Shown piece by piece: positions 54,405-63,172 of a stretch of DNA of 64,000 nt. Origin of the DNA: Bacillus litorisediminis (lineage in GTDB: Bacteria; Bacillota; Bacilli; Bacillales; JC228); the NCBI RefSeq assembly GCF_022808645.1, contig NZ_JAKZKT010000019.1, positions 20,419 through 84,418 of the forward strand, given 5' to 3'. Under the pieces are notes generated by a model. It made no database searches, was not told the DNA's origin, and saw nothing but the letters and a program-made list of their open reading frames with translations. Made by a program: the position numbers and the translations under genes. Each line of letters begins with the position of its first letter. Position 1 is the first letter of the stretch.

Positions 54405-55124
54405 ATGGGCCGTAAATGGAACAATATTAAAGAAAAAAAAGCAGCAAAAGATGCGAATATTAGTAGAATCTATTCTAAGTTCGCTATTGAAATATATGTA
54501 ACTGCTAAACAAGGAGAGCCAGATCCAGAGGCGAATCAGGCTTTAAAGTTTGTGTTGGAACGTGCTAAGACGTACAATGTGCCCAAAAATATTATCGATC
54601 GCGCTATTGAAAAAGCAAAAGGTGCTGGAGATGATAATTATGATGAACTTCGTTATGAAGGTTTTGGACCTGCAGGATCTATGATTATCGTTGATGCTTT
54701 AACCAATAACGTCAATCGGACTGCTTCAGAAGTACGTGCAGCATTTGGCAAGAACGGCGGTAATATGGGTGTAAGCGGCTCTGTTGCTTACATGTTTGAC
54801 CGAACCGCTGTATTTGGCCTAGAAGGAAAGTCTGCTGATGAGGTTCTTGAAATTTTAATGGAAGCAGATATCGACGTACGCGATGTGTTAGAAGAAGACG
54901 AAACCGTTATTATTTATGCAGAACCAGATCAATTCCATGCTGTACAAGAAGCGTTAAAGAATGTAGGTATTACGGAATTTACTGTAGCGGAAATATCCAT
55001 GCTGCCGCAAAACGAGGTAACTTTGCATCCCGAGGCACAAGCTCAATTTGAAAAATTAATTGATGCCCTCGAAGATTTAGAAGATGTTCAGCGTGTTTAC
55101 CATAATGTAGATTTAGGAGAATAA
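54405..55124 (+). CDS. yeeI: YebC/PmpR/TACO1-family protein
   Basis: 239 aa. [20 protein letters not shown] and [20 protein letters not shown] are the start of the YeeI branch (standard YebC opens MAGHSKW). The middle has [19 protein letters not shown]. These proteins were described as transcriptional regulators; recent work on the family links them to translation of proline-rich stretches. ATG 54405 has GAGAGTGG upstream. Terminator at 55137. Confidence 0.9.
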   Translation: MGRKWNNIKEKKAAKDANISRIYSKFAIEIYVTAKQGEPDPEANQALKFVLERAKTYNVPKNIIDRAIEKAKGAGDDNYDELRYEGFGPAGSMIIVDALTNNVNRTASEVRAAFGKNGGNMGVSGSVAYMFDRTAVFGLEGKSADEVLEILMEADIDVRDVLEEDETVIIYAEPDQFHAVQEALKNVGITEFTVAEISMLPQNEVTLHPEAQAQFEKLIDALEDLEDVQRVYHNVDLGE

Positions 55125-55136
55125 ACGAATTGCAGT

Positions 55137-55171
55137 CCCCTGATCTCAATGAGATAAGGGGCTTTTTTATA
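55137..55171 (+). terminator. Terminator of the YebC-family gene
   Basis: GTCCCCTGATCTC and GAGATAAGGGGC form a stem with one internal mismatch, followed by six T. Confidence 0.85.
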
Positions 55172-55323
55172 GGGGTAACTTACAGACGTTAGTTATGAAC
55201 AGGATGGATCATATATAGCAGTTTCAAGATATTATGAAGGAAAGTTTGGACCAATAGCTGTAATATACATACATCTGATGTAAATTTATAATAAAAGAAA
55301 TAAACAAGTAAGGAGATGTTCAT

Positions 55324-55848
55324 ATGTCCATCTATTCATTTCAAGCTAATCTAACCAATGGTTCGAAAATCAGTCTTGAAGAGTTTAAAGGAAAAGTGCT
55401 ATTAATTGTAAACACAGCCAGTCAATGCGGACTGACACCTCAGTATGAAGGACTTGAAAAATTATATCAAACGTACAAAGATGATGGTTTTACGGTACTT
55501 GGATTTCCCTGCAATCAATTTGGCGGACAAGAACCTGGGACAGATGAAGAAATCAGAAATTTTTGTACAGTAAATTATAATGTGACTTTTCCGCTGTTTC
55601 AAAAAATAGAGGTGAACGGTGAAAAGGCTCATCCTTTATTTAGTTATTTAAAATCGAAAGCTCCCGTTGACTCTGTACAAGAAGTCTTAAGTGAAGATTA
55701 CCAGGAAACAGCAAGAGATACTTTAGATTCAAGCATACAATGGAATTTCACCAAATTCTTAATCAATCGGGAAGGTACTGTCTTAAAACGTTTTGGGCCA
55801 GCTACTAAACCTGAGGAAATTGAAGAAGATATCAAAAAATTATTGTAA
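55324..55848 (+). CDS. bsaA: Glutathione-peroxidase-family thiol peroxidase
   Basis: 174 aa. The peroxidatic Cys35 is in VNTASQCGLTPQY; the Gln and Trp of the catalytic tetrad lie in FPCNQFGGQEPG and WNFTKFL. Cys, not selenocysteine, is used, so it probably works with thioredoxin. It is about 15 residues longer than B. subtilis BsaA, because of an insertion before WNFTKFL. AAGGAG precedes the ATG. Confidence 0.92.
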   Translation: MSIYSFQANLTNGSKISLEEFKGKVLLIVNTASQCGLTPQYEGLEKLYQTYKDDGFTVLGFPCNQFGGQEPGTDEEIRNFCTVNYNVTFPLFQKIEVNGEKAHPLFSYLKSKAPVDSVQEVLSEDYQETARDTLDSSIQWNFTKFLINREGTVLKRFGPATKPEEIEEDIKKLL

Positions 55849-55851
55849 AGC

Positions 55852-55959
55852 AGTACTCCCATTTGTCCTTCATGATTCCTATGAATCTTTCAGGAACGTT
55901 ATTGCATTCTTTATATTACAATGCTATGTTAGTACAGAATTAAACAAATGGGGGTACTT
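55852..55959 (+). promoter_or_regulatory. Promoter and RBS-covering inverted repeat before the ABC transporter genes
   Basis: AGTACTCCCATTTGT (55852-55866) can pair over 15 bases (one G-U) with ACAAATGGGGGTACT (55944-55958), which contains the ribosome site of the lipoprotein gene at 55965. Between the arms lies a promoter: TTGCAT (55902-55907), 17 bases, TATGTT (55925-55930). Transcripts from that promoter lack the 5' arm, whereas read-through from bsaA carries both. Confidence 0.5.
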
Positions 55960-55964
55960 ACATA

Positions 55965-56819
55965 ATGGGTAATATACTGCATAAAAGACCTATTGTATTT
56001 GCATGTTTGTTAATATCGCTAGCTTTTGTAATAACGGCGTGCAGCAGTACTGGAGCAGATGAGCCGAATGCAACGGGTACTTGGGATCAAATAAAAGAAA
56101 AAGGGACGATTATAGTTGGAACAGCAGGAACTCTTTATCCAGCCTCTTATCATGATTCAGAAAATGATCAGTTAACAGGTTTTGATGTAGAGGTCGTTCG
56201 CGAATTGTCAAAAAGAATGGGACTTGAGGTAGAGTTTGTCGAAATGGCATTTGACGGAATGTTAACTTCTTTAAATAGCGGTACGATCGATATCGCAGCA
56301 AACGATATTTCTATAACAGAGGATAGAAAAGAAAAGTTTTCTTTCTCGATTCCTTACAAATATTCCTTTGCAACAGCGATTGTGAGAAAAGATGATTTAT
56401 CTGGAATTAAAACGATTGAAGATATTAAAGGGAAAAAGGCTGCTGGGGAGGCGACCACCATTTACATGGATATTGCCCGAAAATACGGGGCAGAGGAAGT
56501 TATTTACGATAATGCAACGAATGAACAATATTTGCGGGACGTATCCTCTGGCAGAACAGACATTATTATAAATGATTATTATTTACAAAAACTAGGTCTT
56601 GCTGCCTTCCCTGATTTTAACATTACCATTCATCCTGATTTAAAATTTGAAACTCCTGATGAGGGGGTAGGCTTGATTATGAAAAAAGAAAATGAAGAAT
56701 TAAAGAAACAGATTGATCAAACTTTGCAGGAAATGTTAAAGGATGGAACAATCAGTGAACTGTCGAAACAGTTCTTTGACGGGGAAGACGTTACTAAGAA
56801 ACGAGAAATAAACTACTAA
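55965..56819 (+). CDS. Amino-acid ABC transporter substrate-binding lipoprotein
   Basis: 284 aa. Lipobox FVITAC with Cys26; after it a family 3 solute-binding fold: GTIIVGTAGTLYPASYHDSE, LTGFDVEVVRELSKRMGLEV, AANDISITEDRKEKFSFSIP. Captures a polar amino acid, perhaps cystine or a related compound as in the TcyJ/YxeM group; the ligand cannot be fixed. The permease gene follows after 78 bases. Confidence 0.88.
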   Translation: MGNILHKRPIVFACLLISLAFVITACSSTGADEPNATGTWDQIKEKGTIIVGTAGTLYPASYHDSENDQLTGFDVEVVRELSKRMGLEVEFVEMAFDGMLTSLNSGTIDIAANDISITEDRKEKFSFSIPYKYSFATAIVRKDDLSGIKTIEDIKGKKAAGEATTIYMDIARKYGAEEVIYDNATNEQYLRDVSSGRTDIIINDYYLQKLGLAAFPDFNITIHPDLKFETPDEGVGLIMKKENEELKKQIDQTLQEMLKDGTISELSKQFFDGEDVTKKREINY

Positions 56820-56897
56820 ACTCACTTTTTGAGCGGGTCTATTCTCGTAGTTAAGGGAATATGACCCGTGAATTATGTAACGAAATGGGAGAGGAAC

Positions 56898-57566
56898 ATG
56901 GAAAACATTCAATGGGAATATATTTTTGATTTGAAGCTGGCCATCGAGTCCTTTCCTTATGTCATTCAAGGTATTGGTTATACCTTATTGATATCTTTAA
57001 TCAGTATGTTTTGCGGTCTAATGATCGGTTTTTTATTAGCTTTAGGCAGGATGTCAAAGAACATTTTCCTGCAAATTCCAGCAAGAACCTATATATCTTT
57101 TATGCGTGGGGTCCCGATTCTTGTTATTTTGTTCATCCTTTATTTTGGTTTTCCGATTATCGGGATTCACTTTTCCGCTATCACTGCTGCTTTGATTGGT
57201 TTCAGCCTCAATAGTGCAGCCTATATGGCTGAAATTAATCGTTCCGCGATTGCCGCTGTTGAAAAGGGGCAATGGGAAGCCGCCTCATCTCTTGGGCTAA
57301 CCTATTGGCAGACAATGCGCAGTATCATCATCCCCCAAGCAGCAAAAATAGCTGCACCACCTTTGTCTAATGTACTTCTCGATTTAATTAAAAGCTCGTC
57401 GTTAGCAGCAATGATTACAGTACCCGAATTGTTTCAAAAAGCGAAAATCGTCGGAGGAAGAGAACTTGATTATATGACGATGTACATATTGGTTGCATTG
57501 ATTTATTGGGGAATATGCTCAGTTATCACTGTTTTCCAGAATAAGTTGGAAAGAGATTTGAAGTAA
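56898..57566 (+). CDS. Amino-acid ABC transporter permease
   Basis: 222 aa with five hydrophobic helices (HisM/GlnP type). The EAA loop reads GLTYWQTMRSIIIPQAAKIA, the contact site for an ATPase. ATG 56898 has GGGAG 6 bases upstream; the frame opens earlier, at 56868. Normally such genes are followed by an ATP-binding subunit; here the next gene is a convergent PspC-like gene, so the ATPase is missing from the locus. Confidence 0.88.
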   Translation: MENIQWEYIFDLKLAIESFPYVIQGIGYTLLISLISMFCGLMIGFLLALGRMSKNIFLQIPARTYISFMRGVPILVILFILYFGFPIIGIHFSAITAALIGFSLNSAAYMAEINRSAIAAVEKGQWEAASSLGLTYWQTMRSIIIPQAAKIAAPPLSNVLLDLIKSSSLAAMITVPELFQKAKIVGGRELDYMTMYILVALIYWGICSVITVFQNKLERDLK

Positions 57567-57665
57567 TTTTTGTTTATAGGATCCTTAAAAGATGGAAAAT
57601 AAAAAGGAGAAGTTATCTATGGCTTCTCCATTTTTATTTTCAATTTGGCTAGATAATTATTACCA

Positions 57666-57866
57666 TTATATTTCTGTATCTTTTGGCAATACCCAAGCTG
57701 CAAGAAGATATCCAATTACACAGGGTATAACAACAGTACCCAAAGCTAACACGATGAATCCAATTCTAGTTATAGCCGGGTCAATTCCAAAATAATCTGC
57801 AACTCCTGCTAATACTCCGCTGAGTTTCTGATCTTTCGTAGACTTATACAATCGCTTTTTATTCAT
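57666..57866 (-). CDS. PspC-domain small membrane protein
   Basis: 66 aa. MNKKRLYKSTKDQKLSGVLA followed by GVADYFGIDPAITR and one hydrophobic hairpin, the PspC domain. Related to envelope-stress systems (PspC, LiaI/YvlC neighbours). ATG 57866 is 6 bases after ATGGAGG; the frame opens at 57878. It is convergent with the permease. Confidence 0.88.
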   Translation of the reverse strand: MNKKRLYKSTKDQKLSGVLAGVADYFGIDPAITRIGFIVLALGTVVIPCVIGYLLAAWVLPKDTEI

Positions 57867-57904
57867 TTTAACCTCCATATGTTATCTTGTTACTACTATC
57901 TATT

Positions 57905-58732
57905 TTATAATGGTTCCTTCGATGTAACTGAAGCACACATCATCCCAAAATATGTAGGTGCTTCATAGGAAAGAAAATCGATTTGACGAATACCTTTTGG
58001 TATCGCACCAGCTAGAATCATGGTTTGCCATATTCCATCGGGTTTAGCGGCTTCAATAAACTCTTTGTCGAAATGAGCGATTTTTTCAAGCTCATTGTTT
58101 TGAGTATATTGTACCACTAATTTGTCTAATTCCTTTGCTGCATGATCAAAGCCATATGGCCCCTCCTCATCATGGGTATGTGACCAGTCACAGCTTGCTA
58201 CAAGCGCAACTCTTTTAGCAGCAGCCTGAACAGCTTCTCTTAATGCTTCACCGAAATGATAATGGAAATCAAAAGACAATTCTCTCGGTGGGGTGACGAC
58301 AACTATTGGTACATTTGGCATAAATGCTAGTGGAACAATTACCCCCCAGTCCATCGGTAAACAGGATATAGGTCCAGCACTCGTTCCATAATTAATCAAT
58401 GCTAGAGGAATATTATTTTTCATAGCAGTTTGTGCAATGGAATTTGCCAGCTCACGGTCGACTTTTCTTTCTAACTCATACTGTGCATCATTTTCCTCAA
58501 CAGAACCAACCATTCTTTCACTGTTCGTGATAGAAAATTGTCCATTTACCCTGACACCATGAGGAGTTAAAACGATGATGGTATCGGGGTTTGCAGCTTC
58601 CATTTCTTTTCCAATCACATATAAACTTTGACGAGTAGTTTTCATTCGTTCCGGCTCTTGACGGCTTAACTCAGGTATGATTTCTCCGCCATGAGGGGTC
58701 ATACATGCGTAAACAAAGGGATTCGTTTTCAT
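57905..58732 (-). CDS. LigB-type class III extradiol dioxygenase-like protein
   Basis: 275 aa. MTPHGGEIIPELSRQEPERM, VLTPHGVRV, ASCDWSHTHDEEGPYGFD and APTYFGMMCA correspond to the LigB/MEMO fold with His ligands for iron (His14, His in TPHG, and the SHTHDE group). The substrate is unknown; many Bacillales carry such a lone gene without an aromatic pathway. Confidence 0.8.
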   Translation of the reverse strand: MKTNPFVYACMTPHGGEIIPELSRQEPERMKTTRQSLYVIGKEMEAANPDTIIVLTPHGVRVNGQFSITNSERMVGSVEENDAQYELERKVDRELANSIAQTAMKNNIPLALINYGTSAGPISCLPMDWGVIVPLAFMPNVPIVVVTPPRELSFDFHYHFGEALREAVQAAAKRVALVASCDWSHTHDEEGPYGFDHAAKELDKLVVQYTQNNELEKIAHFDKEFIEAAKPDGIWQTMILAGAIPKGIRQIDFLSYEAPTYFGMMCASVTSKEPL

Positions 58733-58933
58733 AGTAATTCACTCCTATATTTATATACCTTCATAATTCTAATAATCATATGGTAAATCCTTTTTCGGGG
58801 CTTCTAGGATTTTAAGGAATTCAACAGTATTGATAACAGCAATGAAAAAAAGTTGGTATTTCTCAGTAATCAGGACATTCTGTCTTTGAATATAGGTATG
58901 TAGAGAGACTTTAAGGAATGAGGTGTACACCCC

Positions 58934-59170
58934 GTGAGTAATTTACCCCCAGAACATACGAATTTGAAAGCATATCAGCCGTTTCATGGACGTTTTGATC
59001 CTTGCCGGCCAATTGGGGTCAAATTTTATTCAACACCGCCAAATCTTTATTTAGGTTTTCAGCCACCGAATCTTGAGCAATTTCCGCCAGATGTTGCCTT
59101 GAAAAAAGGAACCTTATGGCCAGCTTTATACGACTTTTATGACAACCCTTATGAGGCAAAAGGGAGGTAA
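58934..59170 (+). CDS. cotJA: Spore coat protein CotJA
   Basis: 78 aa. [20 protein letters not shown] and [20 protein letters not shown] are typical of CotJA, an inner spore-coat component. It starts with GTG 58934, eight bases after AGGTG. First gene of cotJABC, an operon made in the mother cell under sigma-E in B. subtilis; I could not identify a clear sigma-E promoter in the 200-bp gap before it. Confidence 0.93.
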   Translation: MSNLPPEHTNLKAYQPFHGRFDPCRPIGVKFYSTPPNLYLGFQPPNLEQFPPDVALKKGTLWPALYDFYDNPYEAKGR

Positions 59171-59174
59171 GGTA

Positions 59175-59441
59175 ATGGCACATCCACAGCTACCTCAAGA
59201 GTACTATGATCTGTTAGAACAAATCCAGGCAGCTGATTTCGTTTTAGTAGAATTAACGCTTTATTTGGATACACACCCCGATGATTTAACTGCCATGCAG
59301 CAATTTAATCAATATGTCCAATATAGCAAACAGCTTAAGCAGATGTTTGAAGAAAGGTATGGTACTCTGCAGCAATTTGGAAATAGTTACACAGATGCAA
59401 ATTGGAGCTGGGGCACAGCTCCATGGCCGTGGCAAGTATAA
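59175..59441 (+). CDS. cotJB: Spore coat protein CotJB
   Basis: 88 aa. [20 protein letters not shown] and [20 protein letters not shown] match CotJB. ATG 59175 with GGGAGGTAAGG just upstream; the frame opens earlier, in cotJA. The C-terminus is Trp-rich ([12 protein letters not shown]). cotJC follows after 21 bases. Confidence 0.93.
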   Translation: MAHPQLPQEYYDLLEQIQAADFVLVELTLYLDTHPDDLTAMQQFNQYVQYSKQLKQMFEERYGTLQQFGNSYTDANWSWGTAPWPWQV

Positions 59442-59462
59442 TATCGGAAAGGAGTTTTCGAG

Positions 59463-60032
59463 ATGTGGTTCTATGAGAAAAAGCTCCAGTATCCCGTTAG
59501 AGTAAGTACATGTAACCCAACGCTCGCCAAATATCTAATTGAACAATATGGAGGGGCGGATGGAGAACTAGCTGCTGCACTACGATACTTAAATCAGCGT
59601 TATACGATTCCGGATAAAGTCATTGGGTTATTAAATGATATTGGGACAGAGGAATTTGCTCATTTAGAGATGATTGCTACAATGGTTTATAAGCTGACTA
59701 AGGATGCTACACCTGAACAAATGAAGGCGGCAGGACTAGGTGATCATTATGTGGATCATGATAAGGCTCTTTTCTATCACAACGCAGCAGGTGTCCCATT
59801 TACAGCGACGTTTATCCAGGCCAAGGGCGACCCAATAGCAGACCTGTATGAGGATATTGCCGCTGAAGAAAAAGCACGAGCCACCTATCAATGGCTAATT
59901 GATATATCCGACGATCCAGATTTAAATGATGGCTTGCGTTTTCTTAGAGAAAGAGAAGTTGTCCATTCACAAAGATTCCGTGAAGCAGTTGAGATCTTAA
60001 AGGATGAACAAGGACGGAAAAGGTTTTTTTAA
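59463..60032 (+). CDS. cotJC: Spore coat manganese catalase-like protein CotJC
   Basis: 189 aa of the di-manganese catalase family: metal ligands Glu and His in DGELAAALRYL, GTEEFAHLEMI, EEKARATYQWL and VVHSQRFREA. It is probably embedded in the spore coat, with CotJA needed for its assembly, and may protect against peroxide. AAAGGAG precedes the ATG. Terminator at 60044. Confidence 0.94.
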   Translation: MWFYEKKLQYPVRVSTCNPTLAKYLIEQYGGADGELAAALRYLNQRYTIPDKVIGLLNDIGTEEFAHLEMIATMVYKLTKDATPEQMKAAGLGDHYVDHDKALFYHNAAGVPFTATFIQAKGDPIADLYEDIAAEEKARATYQWLIDISDDPDLNDGLRFLREREVVHSQRFREAVEILKDEQGRKRFF

Positions 60033-60042
60033 ATATTCCACT

Positions 60043-60071
60043 AAAAAAGCCAGTTGCTTGGCTTTTTTACT
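60043..60071 (+). terminator. Terminator of cotJABC
   Basis: AAAAAAGCCA pairs with TGGCTTTTTT around GTTGCT. Confidence 0.85.
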
Positions 60072-60157
60072 TTGTATATTACCTTAATTTGTCATTATTG
60101 AATAATTTATTATTTTTTGGGTAACAATGTGTAAAAAAATGGAAAGAGTGTCCTGCG

Positions 60158-60682
60158 TTGAATCTTTGCATTTTATTCACCATTCTATATGTGATTGCTG
60201 CTTGGAAATGGGGGGACTGGAGGCATTGGCGAGACTACTATCCCACCATTCTTTTTTTCGTAATAGGAGATTTGTTATATCAATTTATGCTTCATGACTA
60301 CTCCATGTGGGAGTTCGTACCAGTGGGACTCCAACAATTCAATATAACCCATACGCATGTTGCTCTTATGGAAATGATTATTAAATATCCTTGCACCATC
60401 CTTCTTTATTTAGGCAATTTTCCAAAAACCAGACTGAAACAAATAGCTTTCATTGGACTATGGATATCCATCTTTACACTGGAAGAGTGGTTTAAACTTT
60501 TGCAAGGCAGCATGATTCATGATCATGGCTGGGGGATAAAGTGGTCTATATTATTTAATATGGTTATGTTTACGCTTCTCGCCGTGCATCATAGACGCCC
60601 ACTTATAGCTTGGGGTTTTTCAGGATTATTTATTGTCTTTTTATTTAATGCACATCAGGTTCCTATTTCCATTTTTAAATAA
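60158..60682 (+). CDS. CBO0543-type multispan membrane protein
   Basis: 174 aa with five hydrophobic segments. WRHWRDYYPTILFFVIGDLL and YPCTILLYLGNFPK resemble the CBO0543 family of Firmicute membrane proteins, whose function is unknown. It starts with TTG 60158, with GGAAAGAG nine bases upstream. No clear operon partner. Confidence 0.75.
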   Translation: MNLCILFTILYVIAAWKWGDWRHWRDYYPTILFFVIGDLLYQFMLHDYSMWEFVPVGLQQFNITHTHVALMEMIIKYPCTILLYLGNFPKTRLKQIAFIGLWISIFTLEEWFKLLQGSMIHDHGWGIKWSILFNMVMFTLLAVHHRRPLIAWGFSGLFIVFLFNAHQVPISIFK

Positions 60683-60744
60683 ATAGCAGAAAGATTGCTC
60701 AATAACCTGACCATCCTTTGATATTAATCCTAAATGGACAGTCA

Positions 60745-60781
60745 CCTTTTTCTCTGTCTTTCAATAAGGTAGAGAAGGAGG
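60745..60781 (+). promoter_or_regulatory. Stem-loop covering the ribosome site of the YqcI-like gene
   Basis: CCTTTTTCTC (60745-60754) can pair with GAGAAGGAGG (60772-60781) over ten bases, including two G-U pairs. The 3' arm is the Shine-Dalgarno sequence of the gene starting at 60790. Third such arrangement in the window. Confidence 0.45.
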
Positions 60782-60789
60782 AGACGAAA

Positions 60790-61542
60790 ATGGGACGTCT
60801 GTTGAATCGAAACGATATGAATCTTGAGTTAGATGATTGGCAAAAGCATGCCTTCCTTATGTTTCACTCTAAAATAGCGGATAAAGAGCGTAAATTTCCC
60901 TGTATTCCAGCCATTCAAGGGTATGTTTTAGATCAATTGCGTTATGGTTTTGTTGCTGATCCGAGAACAGAAGATGCTATAAAGGAAACAGCTTACTTTC
61001 TTAAAGAATATGGTCAGTGTTCCAAGGATATAGGGGAATACAGTGCTTTAATTCTATTCTATAAAACTCCTTATGATCTTCAAATTTTAACAACGGTAAA
61101 GTTGTTTGAACAAATATTTTGGAACCTTCTTAATAAAGTGAGCACTTTAGATACAAAAGAATGGCCTAAGAGCGTTTCTCCTGACCCCTCCCACTTTTCA
61201 TGGGAATTTTGTTTTGAAGGGGAGAGGTATTTTATCTATTGTGCAACACCTGCACACGAGCACCGATATAGCCGGTATTTTCCTTACTTTATGCTAGCCA
61301 TTACACCAAGATGGGTACTGAATCATTTCTTCACAACTAATCAAGCTTCCGGCAAAATAACGGAAGTGATTCGAGAGAGACTTGTAAAATATGATAAGAT
61401 GCAGCCACATCCTGATTTGAAATGGTATGGGCAAGAGGATAATCATGAATGGAAACAATATTTCTTACGGGATGACAACACTGGTATGTCATCGTGCCCG
61501 TTTCATTATAGGCCGGGAAAAGGAAGGAATGAACAATATTGA
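60790..61542 (+). CDS. YqcI/YcgG-family protein
   Basis: 250 aa. KFPCIPAIQGYVLDQLRYGF, FEQIFWNLLNKVSTLDTKEW, PAHEHRYSRYFPYFMLAITP and the C-terminal SCPFHY are typical of the YqcI/YcgG family; related proteins are diverse haem- or thiol-linked enzymes of mostly unknown activity. Start ATG 60790 after AAGGAGGAG; the frame opens at 60718. Confidence 0.83.
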   Translation: MGRLLNRNDMNLELDDWQKHAFLMFHSKIADKERKFPCIPAIQGYVLDQLRYGFVADPRTEDAIKETAYFLKEYGQCSKDIGEYSALILFYKTPYDLQILTTVKLFEQIFWNLLNKVSTLDTKEWPKSVSPDPSHFSWEFCFEGERYFIYCATPAHEHRYSRYFPYFMLAITPRWVLNHFFTTNQASGKITEVIRERLVKYDKMQPHPDLKWYGQEDNHEWKQYFLRDDNTGMSSCPFHYRPGKGRNEQY

Positions 61543-61637
61543 TTGTCATTCTTTTTTTATTTCAATACAGGTTCTTTATACTGTAAGAAAGAAAATGATA
61601 TAATTTTTAAAAATATCAAAATAAAGGAGTAAACTAA

Positions 61638-62105
61638 ATGGCTTTGGATCCTAAACCAGTAGTTAAAGCAGAGATGTTAATTAGAAAACCAGCAGAAAAC
61701 GTATTTGAAGCTTTTGTTGATCCGGAAATTACCACAAAATTTTGGTTTACCAAAAGCAGCGGAAGATTAGAAGAAGGGAAAAAAGTGAAATGGGAATGGG
61801 AGATGTACGGGGTTTCTGGTGAGATTCTCGTAAAGGAACTGGTACCAAATAAACGTATTCTTATCGAATATGCCGATGATGGTACCAAGGTTGAATGGAA
61901 CTTTACCGTCCGTACAGAGAACGAAACATTTGTGACTATTAAGCATTTTGGGTTTACAGGAAATGATGAGGATATCGTTAATTACGCGATTGATTCAATG
62001 GGAGGATACACCATGGTTCTTTGCGGGTTAAAAGCATTTCTCGAACATAATATCCTCTTAAACCTTGTTGCGGATAAGGCTCCTGACGCTCACGTAGCTC
62101 GCTAA
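61638..62105 (+). CDS. SRPBCC (AHSA1-like) domain protein
   Basis: 155 aa START-like fold: VKAEMLIRKPAENVFEAFVD, KFWFTKSSGRLEEGKKVKWE and IDSMGGYTMVLCGLKAFLEH. This family binds hydrophobic ligands or acts as a stress co-chaperone; the ligand is unknown. AAAGGAG lies 8 bases before the ATG. Confidence 0.88.
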   Translation: MALDPKPVVKAEMLIRKPAENVFEAFVDPEITTKFWFTKSSGRLEEGKKVKWEWEMYGVSGEILVKELVPNKRILIEYADDGTKVEWNFTVRTENETFVTIKHFGFTGNDEDIVNYAIDSMGGYTMVLCGLKAFLEHNILLNLVADKAPDAHVAR

Positions 62106-62124
62106 GGAGTGTCACCGACAAAAA

Positions 62125-62394
62125 GTGGGCAAAACGTTGGATATATTCAGAATTTATTCAAATTATGACAAGGAGTGGGAGGAAATCGACTATATTGTCA
62201 GAAGTATGACAGAAGATATTGCGAAAGTTGTATTAGGCTGGAAATATGAGTCTCCCCAAGATTTGTATAATAGTGAAGTAACGAAAGAAAATATAGTGGA
62301 ATTAATGGAGCAAGGATACCTTGGAGTCGTAAATGAAAATAACCAGGCTGTTGCAAATTTCAAGTTAGTTATGATAAAAAATTCGAATACCTAG
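62125..62394 (+). pseudogene. Truncated GNAT acetyltransferase remnant
   Basis: An 89-codon frame reading IVRSMTEDIAKVVLGWKYES and VELMEQGYLGVVNENNQAVA resembles the first third of GNAT N-acetyltransferases. Those continue with a GxFCFG strand and the acetyl-CoA-binding RPDLxGxGxG loop; here it ends after FKLVMIKNSNT. The start is poor: GTG 62125 is 15 bases from AAGGAG. It is probably a broken gene. A free-standing small protein is the alternative. Confidence 0.5.
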
Positions 62395-62538
62395 GAAACA
62401 ATAAATTAAAAAATATTTTCCGGGAAAGCGCAGAATTAGACAAGTATCAACGTTTTATTTAAATAAATTGAGTAAAAATTGTGTCAAATGCTGTCAATTT
62501 TTAATAAAAGAAGGCGTTTCAGGATGGGAAATGCGAAG

Positions 62539-62571
62539 AAAGTACTTTCTACAGGAGAGTACTTTTTTTAT
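62539..62571 (+). terminator. Intrinsic terminator
   Basis: AAAGTACT and AGTACTTT form a stem around an 11-base loop, with more T following. Confidence 0.75.
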
Positions 62572-62637
62572 GTCGAAGAATAGGAAGGTTAGTACTACAT
62601 ATTTAATCGCATAGTGTTAGATAAGGAGGTAATGTCT

Positions 62638-63135
62638 ATGAAAGAAGGAATATCTTATTTATTTTTATTGTTGACATTGTCTTACTTATTATTTTGGACA
62701 CTTGCCAATCACTTTGGCACCAACACGTATGTTTTGGACTACTTACTGGCAATGATTGTAACTCATTTAATATTAGAAAAAAATCCATGGTTACCGGAGC
62801 TTTTATATAAAAAACCTAAGAAAGAGGAAGAGTTATTTGATGGAATATCAAATGAGGAATATGAGGGAATCAATCATTCAAAAGTGACTAGCATCCGAAA
62901 GAAGGATAAAAGCAATGTACGGTATAATGAGTTTGTGCATAATGTGCAGGTAGGTGAACGATTTGATATTCATTATAATAAGAATCGGTACTTGATTCGC
63001 CAAACAAAAAATGGTTACATTTTAACTAGGGAAATGGATGGGTATACCCAAGTATTTAAAACCGTCGATGACCTTTTTAGAAAAGGGAAAATCGATAATA
63101 AATATGTAAAAGATATTATTGATCAGGTTAATTAA
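62638..63135 (+). CDS. Hypothetical membrane-anchored protein (165 aa)
   Basis: ATG 62638 is 7 bases after AAGGAGGT; the frame opens at 62614. Two N-terminal hydrophobic helices (ISYLFLLLTLSYLLFWTLA, then YLLAMIVTHLIL) are followed by a charged linker and a soluble domain (NVQVGERFDIHYNKNRYLIR). I do not recognise it. It is directly upstream of the deformylase gene and may be co-transcribed. Confidence 0.7.
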   Translation: MKEGISYLFLLLTLSYLLFWTLANHFGTNTYVLDYLLAMIVTHLILEKNPWLPELLYKKPKKEEELFDGISNEEYEGINHSKVTSIRKKDKSNVRYNEFVHNVQVGERFDIHYNKNRYLIRQTKNGYILTREMDGYTQVFKTVDDLFRKGKIDNKYVKDIIDQVN

Positions 63136-63172
63136 TGATTCAAAATGTACAGTAGGTGAAGGGAAGTTTTTT

